Positions 8,980 through 17,896 of a stretch of 64,000 bases of DNA are shown piece after piece; within the stretch, counting starts at the first letter, position 1; the number at the start of each line of letters is the position of its first letter. The DNA is from Wandonia haliotis (GTDB lineage Bacteria > Bacteroidota > Bacteroidia > Flavobacteriales_D > Crocinitomicaceae), in contig NZ_BAAAFH010000011.1 in NCBI RefSeq assembly GCF_039523435.1, positions 186,001-250,000 of the forward strand, given 5' to 3'. The notes under the pieces are model-generated. The model ran no database searches. It had not been told where the DNA came from and saw only the letters and a program-made list of their open reading frames with translations. The translations under genes and the position numbers were made by a program.

Positions 8980-9456
8980 ATGAAAAAGAAAGATATGAGA
9001 GGAGTACAGTATATTTTACTCTTACTGATGTTGTGTTTGAGTTCTGGTCTGTTATCACAGGAAACAGTCAGAAAAACAGAAGAAGAGTGGAAAGAAGAAT
9101 TAAGCCCTGAAAAGTATCGGATTCTGCGTGAGAAGGGAACAGAACGTCCTTATACCGGTAAATACTGGAATAATAAAGAAACAGGGATGTATCATTGTGC
9201 AGCCTGCGACAACCCATTGTTTTCTTCTGAAACGAAGTATGACGCAGGTTGCGGATGGCCCAGTTTTTATGAAGCTATTGATAACGGGAATATAAAGACA
9301 GCAAAAGACCTGTCCCACGGAATGCAACGGATTGAAATCATGTGTGCTAAATGCGGTGGGCATCTGGGACACGTTTTTGATGATGGTCCCAAGCCGACAG
9401 GATTGCGTTATTGTGTGAATTCTGAATCACTGGAATTTAAAAAGGAGGAAAAATGA
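8980..9456 (+). CDS. msrB: Exported peptide-methionine (R)-S-oxide reductase MsrB
   Basis: Reduces methionine-R-sulfoxide in proteins. An N-terminal signal peptide (hydrophobic residues 11-25, ending LLSQ) precedes the domain, so the enzyme acts outside the cytoplasm. Structural zinc cysteines are Cys73/Cys76 and Cys122/Cys125; the catalytic Cys145 lies in RYCVNS. The stop overlaps the msrA start by ATGA, so the two reductases with opposite stereospecificity are translated together. The electron donor for the exported enzyme is not encoded next door. Confidence 0.95.
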   Translation: MKKKDMRGVQYILLLLMLCLSSGLLSQETVRKTEEEWKEELSPEKYRILREKGTERPYTGKYWNNKETGMYHCAACDNPLFSSETKYDAGCGWPSFYEAIDNGNIKTAKDLSHGMQRIEIMCAKCGGHLGHVFDDGPKPTGLRYCVNSESLEFKKEEK

Positions 9457-10115
9457 AACAGGTAAGTGTGCTTTTTGGATTATTTTTGTCCATGGCAGGA
9501 CTGAATGCCTGTATGTCCCAAAAGTCAGAAGTAAAAAAAATGGAAAAAGAACAATCAGTAAAGGAGAAAGAGATAGATACTAAAACCGAATCAGCTACTT
9601 TTGGAGCCGGTTGTTTTTGGTGTGTTGAAGCGTGTTTCGCAGATCTGAAGGGTGTTATTTCCGTTACTTCCGGTTATTCAGGAGGTCATAAAAAAAATCC
9701 TACCTACAAAGAAGTGTGTGAGGGGACTACCGGTCATGCAGAAGTAGCGCGTATCGTTTTTGATCCTGCTATCATTTCTTTTGAGGAGTTACTGGAAGTG
9801 TTTTGGTTTGTTCATGACCCGACTACGTTGAACAGACAGGGGAATGATATCGGAACACAATACAGATCTGTTGTCTTTTATCATTCGGATGAACAGAAAA
9901 GGCTGGCAGAACTATATAAGAATAAACTGAATGAGTCCGGAGCGTTCGATAGTCCGGTTGTTACAGAAATTTCTCCGTTGACGAATTACTATGCAGCTGA
10001 AGATTATCACCAGAATTATTTTGAGAATAATCCGGAAAACCCTTATTGTAATGCCGTTGTACGTCCTAAAGTAGAGAAGTTCAGAAAGGTTTTTAAGGAC
10101 CGTTTAAAGAAATAA
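9453..10115 (+). CDS. msrA: Exported lipoprotein peptide-methionine (S)-S-oxide reductase MsrA
   Basis: Reduces methionine-S-sulfoxide. A signal sequence ends at LNAC, making Cys20 a probable lipidation site, followed by a charged Lys/Glu linker to about residue 46. The catalytic Cys54 is in GCFWC; the family motifs GYSGG, GHAEVARI and YHQNYFE are present. The ATG overlaps the msrB stop by 4 bp, and a strong AAGGAGG lies 5 bp upstream (within msrB), which is unusual for this genome. Together the pair forms an envelope methionine-repair unit. Confidence 0.95.
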   Translation: MKQVSVLFGLFLSMAGLNACMSQKSEVKKMEKEQSVKEKEIDTKTESATFGAGCFWCVEACFADLKGVISVTSGYSGGHKKNPTYKEVCEGTTGHAEVARIVFDPAIISFEELLEVFWFVHDPTTLNRQGNDIGTQYRSVVFYHSDEQKRLAELYKNKLNESGAFDSPVVTEISPLTNYYAAEDYHQNYFENNPENPYCNAVVRPKVEKFRKVFKDRLKK

Positions 10116-10222
10116 TTCCTGTTTCCCATATTCTCCGGTATAATTCGACTCGTTTTTTCCTTTAGTCAGGGGATTTCCTTATTTTAGTCGCTGTAAATAG
10201 TAGGAAAGAACAGAGTTATAAC

Positions 10223-11632
10223 ATGAATGTGACAAAAATAAAGTTTGGTACGGATGGATGGAGATCCATTATCGGAGAAGATTATACAACACAAAACGTA
10301 GCAAGAGTTTCTGAAGCAGTAGCAGTTTGGTTACTGGAGAATTACGATTTACCTTCTGTAGTTCTTGGTCATGACTGTCGTTTTGGAGGAGAATTGTTTT
10401 TGCAAACAGCAGCTAAAGTGTTTGTAAAGAATGGAATTGCTGTAAAATATGCAAAAGGGTTTGTTTCGACACCGATGGTTTCCCTTGGAGCTGTCCGATA
10501 CGAAGCTTCTTTAGGGATTGTTTTCACCGCTTCACATAACCCTCCCGGTTATAACGGATATAAACTGAAAGCACATTACGGAGGACCTCTTTCTCCGGCT
10601 AAAGTACAGGAGATAGAAGACGGAATTCCGGATCATGCAAATGAATATCGCGATTTTACCTGGGAAGAAGTACTTGAAACAGGACTTGCATCTTCCGTTG
10701 ATCTGGAACGCGAATATATAGATACTGTTCGTAACGCATTTGATTTGGAAGCAATCCAAAAATCGGGTGTTCGTCTGGCTTTTGATGCAATGTACGGAGC
10801 AGGACAAAATGTTGTTCGCCAGATTCTGCCAGATACCAAAGAATTACACTGTGAGCATAATCCATCCTTTAAAGGACAGGCTCCGGAACCAATAGCAAAG
10901 AACTTACAAGAACTTTCAGCTTTTATCAAAGCCTCTAAGTCCATTGATTGTGCTTTAGCAACAGATGGTGATGCGGACCGGATTGGTCTGTACGATGCAA
11001 AAGGAGAATTTGTAGACTCGCATCATATCATTTTGCTACTGATTCATTACCTGGTTAAATATAAGGGAATGACAGGGAAGGTTGTAACGGCTTTCAGTTG
11101 TACCCCTCGTATTGAGCGTATGTGTAAACATTACGGACTGGATCACGAGACAGTTAAGATCGGATTTAAGTACATCGCCGGAATTATGGTGGATGAAGAT
11201 GTTCTGTTGGGAGGAGAAGAATCCGGAGGAATTGCTGTGAAAGGTCATATTCCTGAGCGCGACGGAATCTGGATGGGATTAATCATCTGGGAATTCATGG
11301 CAAAATCCGGAAAAACACTCGATGATCTGATTGAAGAAGTATACGAAATCGTCGGAGCATTTAAGTTTGAAAGAAGTGATTTATATATTACGGAAGAATT
11401 AAAACAAACCATTATTGCAAATTGCAAGGCAAACAAGTACACTTCTTTTGGTAAATACCAGGTGCAAAGAGTTGAAACTACTGATGGTTTCAAGTTCTTC
11501 TTTGACGACGATCGTTGGTTGATGATCCGACCTTCCGGTACGGAGCCCGTTCTCAGAACGTATGCAGAAGCTCCTACATTGGAAGAGGTTCGCGAGATTC
11601 TTCGAATTTGTGAAGAAACGATTACTCATTAA
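10223..11632 (+). CDS. Phosphoglucomutase/phosphomannomutase family protein
   Basis: Alpha-D-phosphohexomutase of 469 residues that interconverts hexose 6- and 1-phosphates. The four family landmarks are present in order: catalytic serine loop TASHNPPGYNGYK near residue 107, metal loop DGDADR near 249, sugar-binding GGEESGG near 331 and phosphate-binding RPSGTEP near 434. The N-terminus KFGTDGWR points to the PMM/PGM group rather than classic GlmM, so no symbol is given. aroC begins 3 bp downstream. The product could feed nucleotide-sugar synthesis for surface glycans. Confidence 0.9.
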   Translation: MNVTKIKFGTDGWRSIIGEDYTTQNVARVSEAVAVWLLENYDLPSVVLGHDCRFGGELFLQTAAKVFVKNGIAVKYAKGFVSTPMVSLGAVRYEASLGIVFTASHNPPGYNGYKLKAHYGGPLSPAKVQEIEDGIPDHANEYRDFTWEEVLETGLASSVDLEREYIDTVRNAFDLEAIQKSGVRLAFDAMYGAGQNVVRQILPDTKELHCEHNPSFKGQAPEPIAKNLQELSAFIKASKSIDCALATDGDADRIGLYDAKGEFVDSHHIILLLIHYLVKYKGMTGKVVTAFSCTPRIERMCKHYGLDHETVKIGFKYIAGIMVDEDVLLGGEESGGIAVKGHIPERDGIWMGLIIWEFMAKSGKTLDDLIEEVYEIVGAFKFERSDLYITEELKQTIIANCKANKYTSFGKYQVQRVETTDGFKFFFDDDRWLMIRPSGTEPVLRTYAEAPTLEEVREILRICEETITH

Positions 11633-11635
11633 GTT

Positions 11636-12700
11636 ATGGCCGGAAATACTTTCGGTACTTTGTTTCGCTTAACCACGTTTGGTGAATCACATGGCGTGGC
11701 GATAGGTGGTGTAATTGACGGATTTCCTGCCGGCTTTTCAATTGATATGGAAGCTGTTCAGGAAGAACTGGACAGACGAAAGCCGGGGCAGTCAGCGATT
11801 GTTACGCAGAGAAAGGAGTCGGATACGGTTCAATTTTTATCCGGAATTTTTGAAGGCGTGACAACAGGAGCGCCAATTGGTTTTCAGATTATTAACGAAA
11901 ATCAAAAATCTTCCGATTATGAACATCTGAAAGAAGTATATCGTCCTTCTCATGCTGATTTCACTTATGATAAAAAATACGGACACAGAGATTACAGGGG
12001 GGGAGGACGATCCAGCGCACGGGAAACAGCTTGTCGTGTAGTAGCCGGAGCATTGGCGAAGCAATTTCTTACTGAAAAAGGAATTGATATATTTGCTTTT
12101 GTAGATCAGGTGGGGAATATTCGTCTTTCTGAAGATGACCGGATTGATCTTTCAGAAACAGAAAGTAACCCTGTGCGATGTCCTAATGCGGATGTAGCGG
12201 ACAAAATGCAGGTCCTGATCAGGGAAGTCAGGAAAGAAGGAGATACTGTGGGTGGCTGCATTCGCTGTATTGTTCAGGGAGTTCCTGTCGGATTAGGGGA
12301 ACCTGTTTTTGACAAATTGCATGCTGATATAGGGAAAGCCATGTTATCGATCAATGCTGTCAAAGGATTTGAATACGGTTCAGGTTTTGAAGCTGCCGAA
12401 ATGTTAGGTTCTCAACACAATGACCTGTTGAATCCGGATGGTTCTACACAGACCAATTTCAGCGGAGGAATTCAGGGAGGAATATCGAACGGCGAAACCA
12501 TCTTTTTCAGAGTTGCATTTAAACCGGTAGCCACACTTATGAAAGATCAGCCTTCTGTGAACAACAGGGGAGAAGAAGTTATTGTAAAAGGAAAAGGACG
12601 ACACGATGCCTGTGTGGTTCCGAGAGCAGTTCCAATTGTAGAAGCAATGGCGGCTCTTACCATAATGGATCACTGGCTTCGGTATAAAGCTATAAATTAA
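11636..12700 (+). CDS. aroC: Chorismate synthase
   Basis: Last step of the shikimate pathway: converts 5-enolpyruvylshikimate-3-phosphate to chorismate with reduced FMN. The N-terminal NTFGTLFRLTTFGESHG, the YGHRDYRGGGRSSARET motif near residue 116 and the C-terminal GRHDACVVPRAVPIVEAM motif are all recognisable. Length 354 is standard. It lies 3 bp after the phosphohexomutase and 8 bp before the symporter, so the three are probably cotranscribed although functionally unlinked. Confidence 0.96.
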   Translation: MAGNTFGTLFRLTTFGESHGVAIGGVIDGFPAGFSIDMEAVQEELDRRKPGQSAIVTQRKESDTVQFLSGIFEGVTTGAPIGFQIINENQKSSDYEHLKEVYRPSHADFTYDKKYGHRDYRGGGRSSARETACRVVAGALAKQFLTEKGIDIFAFVDQVGNIRLSEDDRIDLSETESNPVRCPNADVADKMQVLIREVRKEGDTVGGCIRCIVQGVPVGLGEPVFDKLHADIGKAMLSINAVKGFEYGSGFEAAEMLGSQHNDLLNPDGSTQTNFSGGIQGGISNGETIFFRVAFKPVATLMKDQPSVNNRGEEVIVKGKGRHDACVVPRAVPIVEAMAALTIMDHWLRYKAIN

Positions 12701-12708
12701 AATAACCT

Positions 12709-14082
12709 ATGACGAAAGGAAAAAAGAAACTGGCATTACATTGGAAAATATTAATCGGGATGTTCTCCGGTGTGTTGTTCAGTCTGATTTTGGTAAACAC
12801 AAGTTGGGGGAGTGAAACCGTTGAAATTATCGTTTCGGACAAATCAACCGAAACATCCCGGGCTGCTTTATTCGTACAGCATTGGATTAAACCATTCGGG
12901 AATATGTTTATCAACGCACTGAAACTGATTGCTGTTCCTTTAATCCTGGCGTCATTAATAAAAGGAGTATCAGATCTCAAAGATATTTCGAGTTTATCAA
13001 AGATGGGATTTCGCACCATCGGTACATATATTACTACAACTGTTATTGCTGTTTCTATTGGTTTGATCGTGGTGAATATTATCGAACCCGGAAAATCCAT
13101 TACCGAGGAAACCCGGAACGAATTGGTGGCGAGTTATAGTTCTGACGCGGATGAGAAAATTAAGTCGGCAAATAAAGAAAAAGAAGCAGGACCTCTGCGG
13201 GCATTGGAAGATTTAATTCCGGGTAATATTTTTGCCTCCGCTTCGGACAATGGAAATATGCTACAGGTTATTGTATTCGCTATTTTCTTTGGTATAGGGC
13301 TCATTCTTATTCCTGCGGATAAGTCGGCTCCTGTGAAAGCTTTTTTTGATGGGTTTAATGAGGTAATTCTTAAATTGATTGACCTGATTATGTTGGCAGC
13401 TCCTTACGGGGTCTTTGCTCTTTTGGCAGCATTAGTTGTTGAATCTCCCAGTGCAGATTTGTTTAGTGCCTTGCTGTTATATGCAGTAAGTGTTATCATA
13501 GGATTATTGTTAATGATTATTATCTATAGTGCTTTGGTCTACTTTTTTACAAGAAAGACTCCCCGTTATTTTATCAATGGAATCTCTCCCGCACAGCTCC
13601 TTGCTTTCAGTACAAGTTCTTCGGCAGCAACTCTTCCAGTTACAATGGAAAGGGTAGAAGAACACCTCGGAGTTGATGAAGAAGTAGCAAGTTTTGTATT
13701 GCCGATCGGTGCAACAATTAATATGGATGGAACGAGTCTGTATCAGGCTGTGGCGGCCATTTTTATAGCCCAGGCATTTGGTATGGATCTGAGTTTGACA
13801 ACACAGCTCGGAATTATTGTTACTGCTACTTTAGCCAGTATTGGTTCGGCAGCTGTTCCGGGAGCAGGAATGGTTATGTTGGTAATTGTTTTGGCGCAGG
13901 CAGGAATTCCCGAAGCAGGATTGGCACTTATTTTCGCGATTGATCGTCCTTTGGATATGTTGCGAACCACAGTGAATGTGACAGGAGATGCGGCTGTTTC
14001 TATGATTGTTGGAAATTCAGTTGGAAAATTACGCGATCCGAAAGCAAAAGAGTGGAATGATAATTATGGAGTAGAGAAATAA
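12709..14082 (+). CDS. Dicarboxylate/amino acid:cation symporter (SLC1/DAACS family)
   Basis: Inner-membrane Na+- or H+-coupled transporter of 457 residues with about eight membrane helices. The re-entrant hairpin serines (STSSSAATLPVT, about residue 303), the TM7 motif TINMDGTSLYQ (about 339) and the HP2 segment ASIGSAAVPGAG (about 380) are intact. The TM8 motif DRPLDMLRTTVNVTGD (about 413) carries the Asp/Arg residues that contact substrate in GltPh. An extended loop at about 125-165 is rich in Lys/Glu. Glutamate, aspartate or C4-dicarboxylates are possible substrates. It ends 12 bp from the convergent OstA-like gene with no terminator between. Confidence 0.92.
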   Translation: MTKGKKKLALHWKILIGMFSGVLFSLILVNTSWGSETVEIIVSDKSTETSRAALFVQHWIKPFGNMFINALKLIAVPLILASLIKGVSDLKDISSLSKMGFRTIGTYITTTVIAVSIGLIVVNIIEPGKSITEETRNELVASYSSDADEKIKSANKEKEAGPLRALEDLIPGNIFASASDNGNMLQVIVFAIFFGIGLILIPADKSAPVKAFFDGFNEVILKLIDLIMLAAPYGVFALLAALVVESPSADLFSALLLYAVSVIIGLLLMIIIYSALVYFFTRKTPRYFINGISPAQLLAFSTSSSAATLPVTMERVEEHLGVDEEVASFVLPIGATINMDGTSLYQAVAAIFIAQAFGMDLSLTTQLGIIVTATLASIGSAAVPGAGMVMLVIVLAQAGIPEAGLALIFAIDRPLDMLRTTVNVTGDAAVSMIVGNSVGKLRDPKAKEWNDNYGVEK

Positions 14083-14094
14083 AGAGAACAAAAT

Positions 14095-15753
14095 TTACTC
14101 TTCTTCCTCCGAATAACTAGGAATCGTTTCTTCTTCCTGCGTAGCTTCCGAATTGGATTGTGTTTCTTTCTGTGTTTCTTCCGGAAGCGGTACGGGTAAA
14201 GTTGTATTTGTTGTAAATAACTCAGGCCGTGTCGGACGGATTTCGGAATGCCAGATAAAATGTTCTGTTTTTAACTCATTTCCCGGTATCTTTTCCATCC
14301 CATAGAAAACGCCTTCCGGATTATCAAAATTTGTAAGTCCTACAACCTCACCGCTATCCAGGTACAATTTCATCTCACTACTTACCAGCTTATTCATTCC
14401 TGATCGGGTTACCACAACAGCAGTGTCATTTTCTTTCTCTTCTTCCGGAAAGTAAAGGGTTTTAGCATTTCCCTGTACATGGAGTAGGTGCAAGTCTCCG
14501 TCTTTGAAATAACCATCCATTTCACGACCGGAAACCTGATTATAATAAAGTCCAGAATCAAGTTCAGAGACAGACAGAGCTTTTCCTTCTATTCGTGCAT
14601 GTTTGATGTGTTTGGCATCCCGTTTAACAGTGATAAAATCACCATTTAACTGATTGTTGTCATTCCAGAGAACAGGCATACGATAGAGACGCAGCAGGGA
14701 ATCTGCACCCGAATAGGTGAGGGAATCACACACTCCCTGATATTTCGTAGAGAATATAGCTACTTTATAATAGGCTTTCATCGTTTCTATCTCATCCAGA
14801 CTGTCAGAAACTGCAAAAAGAGTATCTGCATTAATATAGGTTGTGTCCTCTTCCTGGAAGAAAATAGCATACGCTTTATCAGTAAGTAGTTTTGTTCTTT
14901 CCAATCCGTTGGAATACATGTAATGACTTCTGAACTCTACATTTTCAACCGAATCTCGTATCCGGACATTCCCGATTCCTATTGAAATTTCATCTTCTGA
15001 CTGGTAACGCAATGTATCTCCGGCAATTAATTGCCCCGGACGATGAATCTCAGCCGAATCAATAAATTCGCCCTCATTATTGGCCATATTGAAATAGCCT
15101 TTATGACAGAATATGTCAGTAGTGTCCTCTTTTTGGTGAATGTGGGTCTTTCCAAAGAAAAACAATTGTTCCTGAATACTATTGAATTTCATCGTATCAG
15201 TGACAACATGGTATTTCTCATCGTCAAAAACAACATCTTTCCTGAAGAAGAAATTTTTTGAGTCCGGATAGTAGTAACCTACTTGAGAAGTGAGCTGGTC
15301 ACTCCGTTGGATATGAGTAATTGTACCTCCGTGTCGGTAGATGGCAGCACCTTGTGCTGCATCATATTCCATCGTATCTGTTTCCAATTTGTATTCTCTG
15401 TCCCGGACACGTACATTTCCCCAGAGTTTCGCTTTTTTAGTAGTACTATTGTAATATAGGGAATCACAAAAAAGGTTCAGAGTATCTTTTTTATTAATAT
15501 GAACACGGCTGTAGGCATGTACTTCTCCTGTTTTGTCATAAAACAAGGCTGAGTCGCAATACATAAGATGTCCCTGATACTTGAACCGTACATTTCCTAT
15601 CAATTTTTGATATTCTTCCGAAGTATTGATGATCAGTTTATCCGATCCGGGTAACAACTCAATAAGCCTTTGCCCTGTCAGGTTATTGACAAGAAAAAAA
15701 ATTGCGCTTAGGAAAAGCGCAATTTTAAGATATGTGAGATTGAATCGTATCAA
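14095..15753 (-). CDS. OstA-like (LptA-domain) exported protein
   Basis: 552 residues beginning from TTG, which overlaps the purA stop as TTGA; no ATG is available nearby, and the first ~27 residues form a good signal peptide. The body is a series of beta-strand repeats of the OstA/LptA kind (for example YQKLIGNVRFKYQGHLMYCDSA and KLWGNVRVRDREY) up to about residue 490. The C-terminal tail is rich in Glu, Gln, Ser and Thr. The family contributes to periplasmic lipopolysaccharide transport; this long Bacteroidota form probably has a related envelope role. Last gene of the Fur-STAS-purA-OstA operon. Confidence 0.87.
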   Translation of the reverse strand: MIRFNLTYLKIALFLSAIFFLVNNLTGQRLIELLPGSDKLIINTSEEYQKLIGNVRFKYQGHLMYCDSALFYDKTGEVHAYSRVHINKKDTLNLFCDSLYYNSTTKKAKLWGNVRVRDREYKLETDTMEYDAAQGAAIYRHGGTITHIQRSDQLTSQVGYYYPDSKNFFFRKDVVFDDEKYHVVTDTMKFNSIQEQLFFFGKTHIHQKEDTTDIFCHKGYFNMANNEGEFIDSAEIHRPGQLIAGDTLRYQSEDEISIGIGNVRIRDSVENVEFRSHYMYSNGLERTKLLTDKAYAIFFQEEDTTYINADTLFAVSDSLDEIETMKAYYKVAIFSTKYQGVCDSLTYSGADSLLRLYRMPVLWNDNNQLNGDFITVKRDAKHIKHARIEGKALSVSELDSGLYYNQVSGREMDGYFKDGDLHLLHVQGNAKTLYFPEEEKENDTAVVVTRSGMNKLVSSEMKLYLDSGEVVGLTNFDNPEGVFYGMEKIPGNELKTEHFIWHSEIRPTRPELFTTNTTLPVPLPEETQKETQSNSEATQEEETIPSYSEEEE

Positions 15754-17030
15754 TTTCTGTTTCTGTAATCCAACGTTTGCGCGCGGTCAGGTCCGACACT
15801 TACAACTGTGATAGGTACTTCAAGGTGTTCCTCCAGATAGGCGATATAATCCTTCAACTCCTGGGGTGCTTCCTTCATACTTCTCAATTGAGTAAGATCT
15901 GTGTTCCATCCCTTTACTTCTTCATAAACAGGTTTTACATCAACACTGTCTATATCATAAGGAAGATAATCAATTTTCTTGCCATCCATGATATAATGCG
16001 TACAAACCTTGATTTTTTCGAAGATACTCAAGACATCTGCCTTCATCATAGAAAGCTCTGTTACGCCATTGATCATGATCGCGTAACGCAAAGCAGGAAG
16101 GTCAATCCACCCGCATCTTCTGGGGCGCCCGGTTGTTGCACCGAACTCTCCTCCTTCAACCCGGATCTTCTCTCCGTCTTCATCGTGAAGCTCGGTAGGG
16201 AAAGGTCCGGAACCAACGCGTGTACAATACGCCTTAAAAATTCCGATGATATTTCCGATTGTATTAGGAGCTACACCTAAACCTGTACAGGTTCCGGCAG
16301 ATACTGTGTTGGAAGATGTTACATAAGGATACGTACCGAAATCAATGTCAAGTAGTGTTCCCTGCGCTCCTTCAGCAAGTACTGAACGACCCTCTCTCAG
16401 ACAGTTGTTGATAAATGTTTCACTGTCAACACATGTCAGATTCTTCAGGATGTCAATTGCTTCCATCCATTCTTTTTCAAGCTCTTCCAGGTTATATTCG
16501 AAATCCTCGTGATGTTTCAGAATTCCCTCATGTTTTTCAACAAGCGCATCATACTTTTCTTTGAAAGTAGGCAGGAATATATCTCCTACACGAAGTCCGT
16601 TACGTCCGGTCTTATCCATATAGGTCGGTCCGATACCTTTTAGAGTGGAACCGATTTTCTTTTTTCCTTTAGCAGCTTCGGATGCGGCATCGAGAAGCCG
16701 GTGCGTAGGAAGAATCAGGTGTGCTTTTTTAGATATAAGGAGGCGATTCTTGATGTCAATATTGAAAGGAGCCAGTTTTTCCAACTCTTTTCTGAAAATA
16801 ACAGGGTCTATTACAACACCGTTTCCTACCAGATTCAGTACATTTTCGCGGAAAATACCTGAAGGAATCGTATGAAGGACGTGTTTTATTCCTTCGAACT
16901 CCAGTGTATGTCCTGCATTGGGTCCTCCCTGAAATCGGGCAATTACATTGTACTTTGGTGTAAGAACATCAACAATTTTACCTTTACCTTCGTCTCCCCA
17001 TTGAAGACCTAACAAAACGTCTACTTTCAT
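15750..17030 (-). CDS. purA: Adenylosuccinate synthetase
   Basis: Joins IMP and aspartate using GTP in AMP biosynthesis. The N-terminal P-loop region QWGDEGKGKIVD (residues 10-21), the GGPNAGHT motif near 35, the KGIGPTY motif near 129 and the C-terminal SVGPDRAQT nucleotide-base motif are present. Length 426 is normal. Start overlaps the STAS gene stop as ATGA and its stop overlaps the next start, so it is translated as part of a four-gene chain rather than with other purine genes. Confidence 0.97.
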   Translation of the reverse strand: MKVDVLLGLQWGDEGKGKIVDVLTPKYNVIARFQGGPNAGHTLEFEGIKHVLHTIPSGIFRENVLNLVGNGVVIDPVIFRKELEKLAPFNIDIKNRLLISKKAHLILPTHRLLDAASEAAKGKKKIGSTLKGIGPTYMDKTGRNGLRVGDIFLPTFKEKYDALVEKHEGILKHHEDFEYNLEELEKEWMEAIDILKNLTCVDSETFINNCLREGRSVLAEGAQGTLLDIDFGTYPYVTSSNTVSAGTCTGLGVAPNTIGNIIGIFKAYCTRVGSGPFPTELHDEDGEKIRVEGGEFGATTGRPRRCGWIDLPALRYAIMINGVTELSMMKADVLSIFEKIKVCTHYIMDGKKIDYLPYDIDSVDVKPVYEEVKGWNTDLTQLRSMKEAPQELKDYIAYLEEHLEVPITVVSVGPDRAQTLDYRNRN

Positions 17031-17380
17031 GCGTCTTGTGATTTTAATTTAGCTAGTGCTGATGAAAGATCTGCACTAATTGTGAATATTGAATTTAACT
17101 TAGTAACAATCAGAAGTTGGTCTATAACAGGAGGGATAGAGCAAAAAATCAGTTCACCTCCTGTATTTCTAATTTTTGTAAAAAGCTTCAGGAACAGGTT
17201 AATTCCCGAACTGTTCATTGCTTCTAGAGCAGACAAGTCAAAAACAAATTGTTTATGAACAGGAAGATTTTCTTCTACGACATCAATCAAAGGGTGGTCG
17301 TCATTATTGTTCAGGATTTTTCCTGAAATAGATACCACCAACACGTTATCGTGCTTTTCTATGAGCGGAGTCTGATTCAT
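17027..17380 (-). CDS. STAS-domain protein (anti-sigma-factor-antagonist type)
   Basis: A free-standing 117-residue STAS domain. The usual phosphorylatable DSSG loop appears as MNSSG around Ser57-Ser58, with the Asp replaced by Asn. Relatives bind an anti-sigma kinase and are switched by serine phosphorylation; no partner kinase or phosphatase is encoded here. It overlaps both neighbours by 4 bp (Fur-like gene upstream, purA downstream). A second STAS protein lies at 45491 and keeps the canonical DSSG. Confidence 0.85.
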   Translation of the reverse strand: MNQTPLIEKHDNVLVVSISGKILNNNDDHPLIDVVEENLPVHKQFVFDLSALEAMNSSGINLFLKLFTKIRNTGGELIFCSIPPVIDQLLIVTKLNSIFTISADLSSALAKLKSQDA

Positions 17381-17835
17381 GCTTCTTTGTCTTTCGACTT
17401 GTTTTTCTTAACTCCGTAAAAATAGAGGGAGTGGTGTTGAATCTCTACACCGAAAAGTTCTTCCACAGTTTGTTTGATTGCCTGAATACGAGGGTCACAG
17501 AATTCGATGACCTCTCCGGTATCTGTGCAAATCATGTGGTCGTGTTGTTTGGAACCATGTGACTTCTCAAATTGAGCCAGATTTTTTCCAAACTGATGTT
17601 TACGAACAAGGTTACAGGCGAGCAACAAATCGATTGTATTATAAAGTGTAGCACGGCTTACCCTGTAGTTTTGATTTTTCATTTCGATATACAAAGTTTC
17701 AATATCAAAATGACCGTCATAATTATAGATTTCAGCAAGTATGGCAAACCTTTCAGGAGTTTTCCTGTGCCCGTTTTTTTCCAGATAAGCGGAAAAAATA
17801 TTACGAACTGTCTCTTGTAATTCTTCCTTCTGCAT
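17377..17835 (-). CDS. Fur-family transcriptional regulator
   Basis: 152-residue metal- or peroxide-sensing repressor. The winged helix spans about residues 20-85 (RKTPERFAIL, YRVSRATLYNTIDLL recognition helix), followed by the metal/dimerisation domain with HDH at 98-100. The first zinc-site cysteine (Cys103) is kept but the CxxC pair is broken (CTDTG), so a structural zinc site of the classic type is lost. Fur, PerR and Zur cannot be separated from sequence. First gene of the operon with STAS, purA and OstA-like; a -7 box ends only 4 nt before the ATG. Confidence 0.9.
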   Translation of the reverse strand: MQKEELQETVRNIFSAYLEKNGHRKTPERFAILAEIYNYDGHFDIETLYIEMKNQNYRVSRATLYNTIDLLLACNLVRKHQFGKNLAQFEKSHGSKQHDHMICTDTGEVIEFCDPRIQAIKQTVEELFGVEIQHHSLYFYGVKKNKSKDKEA

Positions 17836-17839
17836 AGCG

Positions 17840-17847
17840 CAAAATTA
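17840..17847 (-). promoter_or_regulatory. -7 box abutting the Fur-like gene start (leaderless candidate)
   Basis: On the minus strand TAATTTTG is followed by only four bases (CGCT) before the ATG at 17835. Transcription from this box would start at or within a base or two of the start codon. No good -33 element is seen. Confidence 0.6.
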
Positions 17848-17896
17848 AGCCGTAAAGCTAAACATTTTACTTGGATTTAGTGTAATTTTTCAGAAA

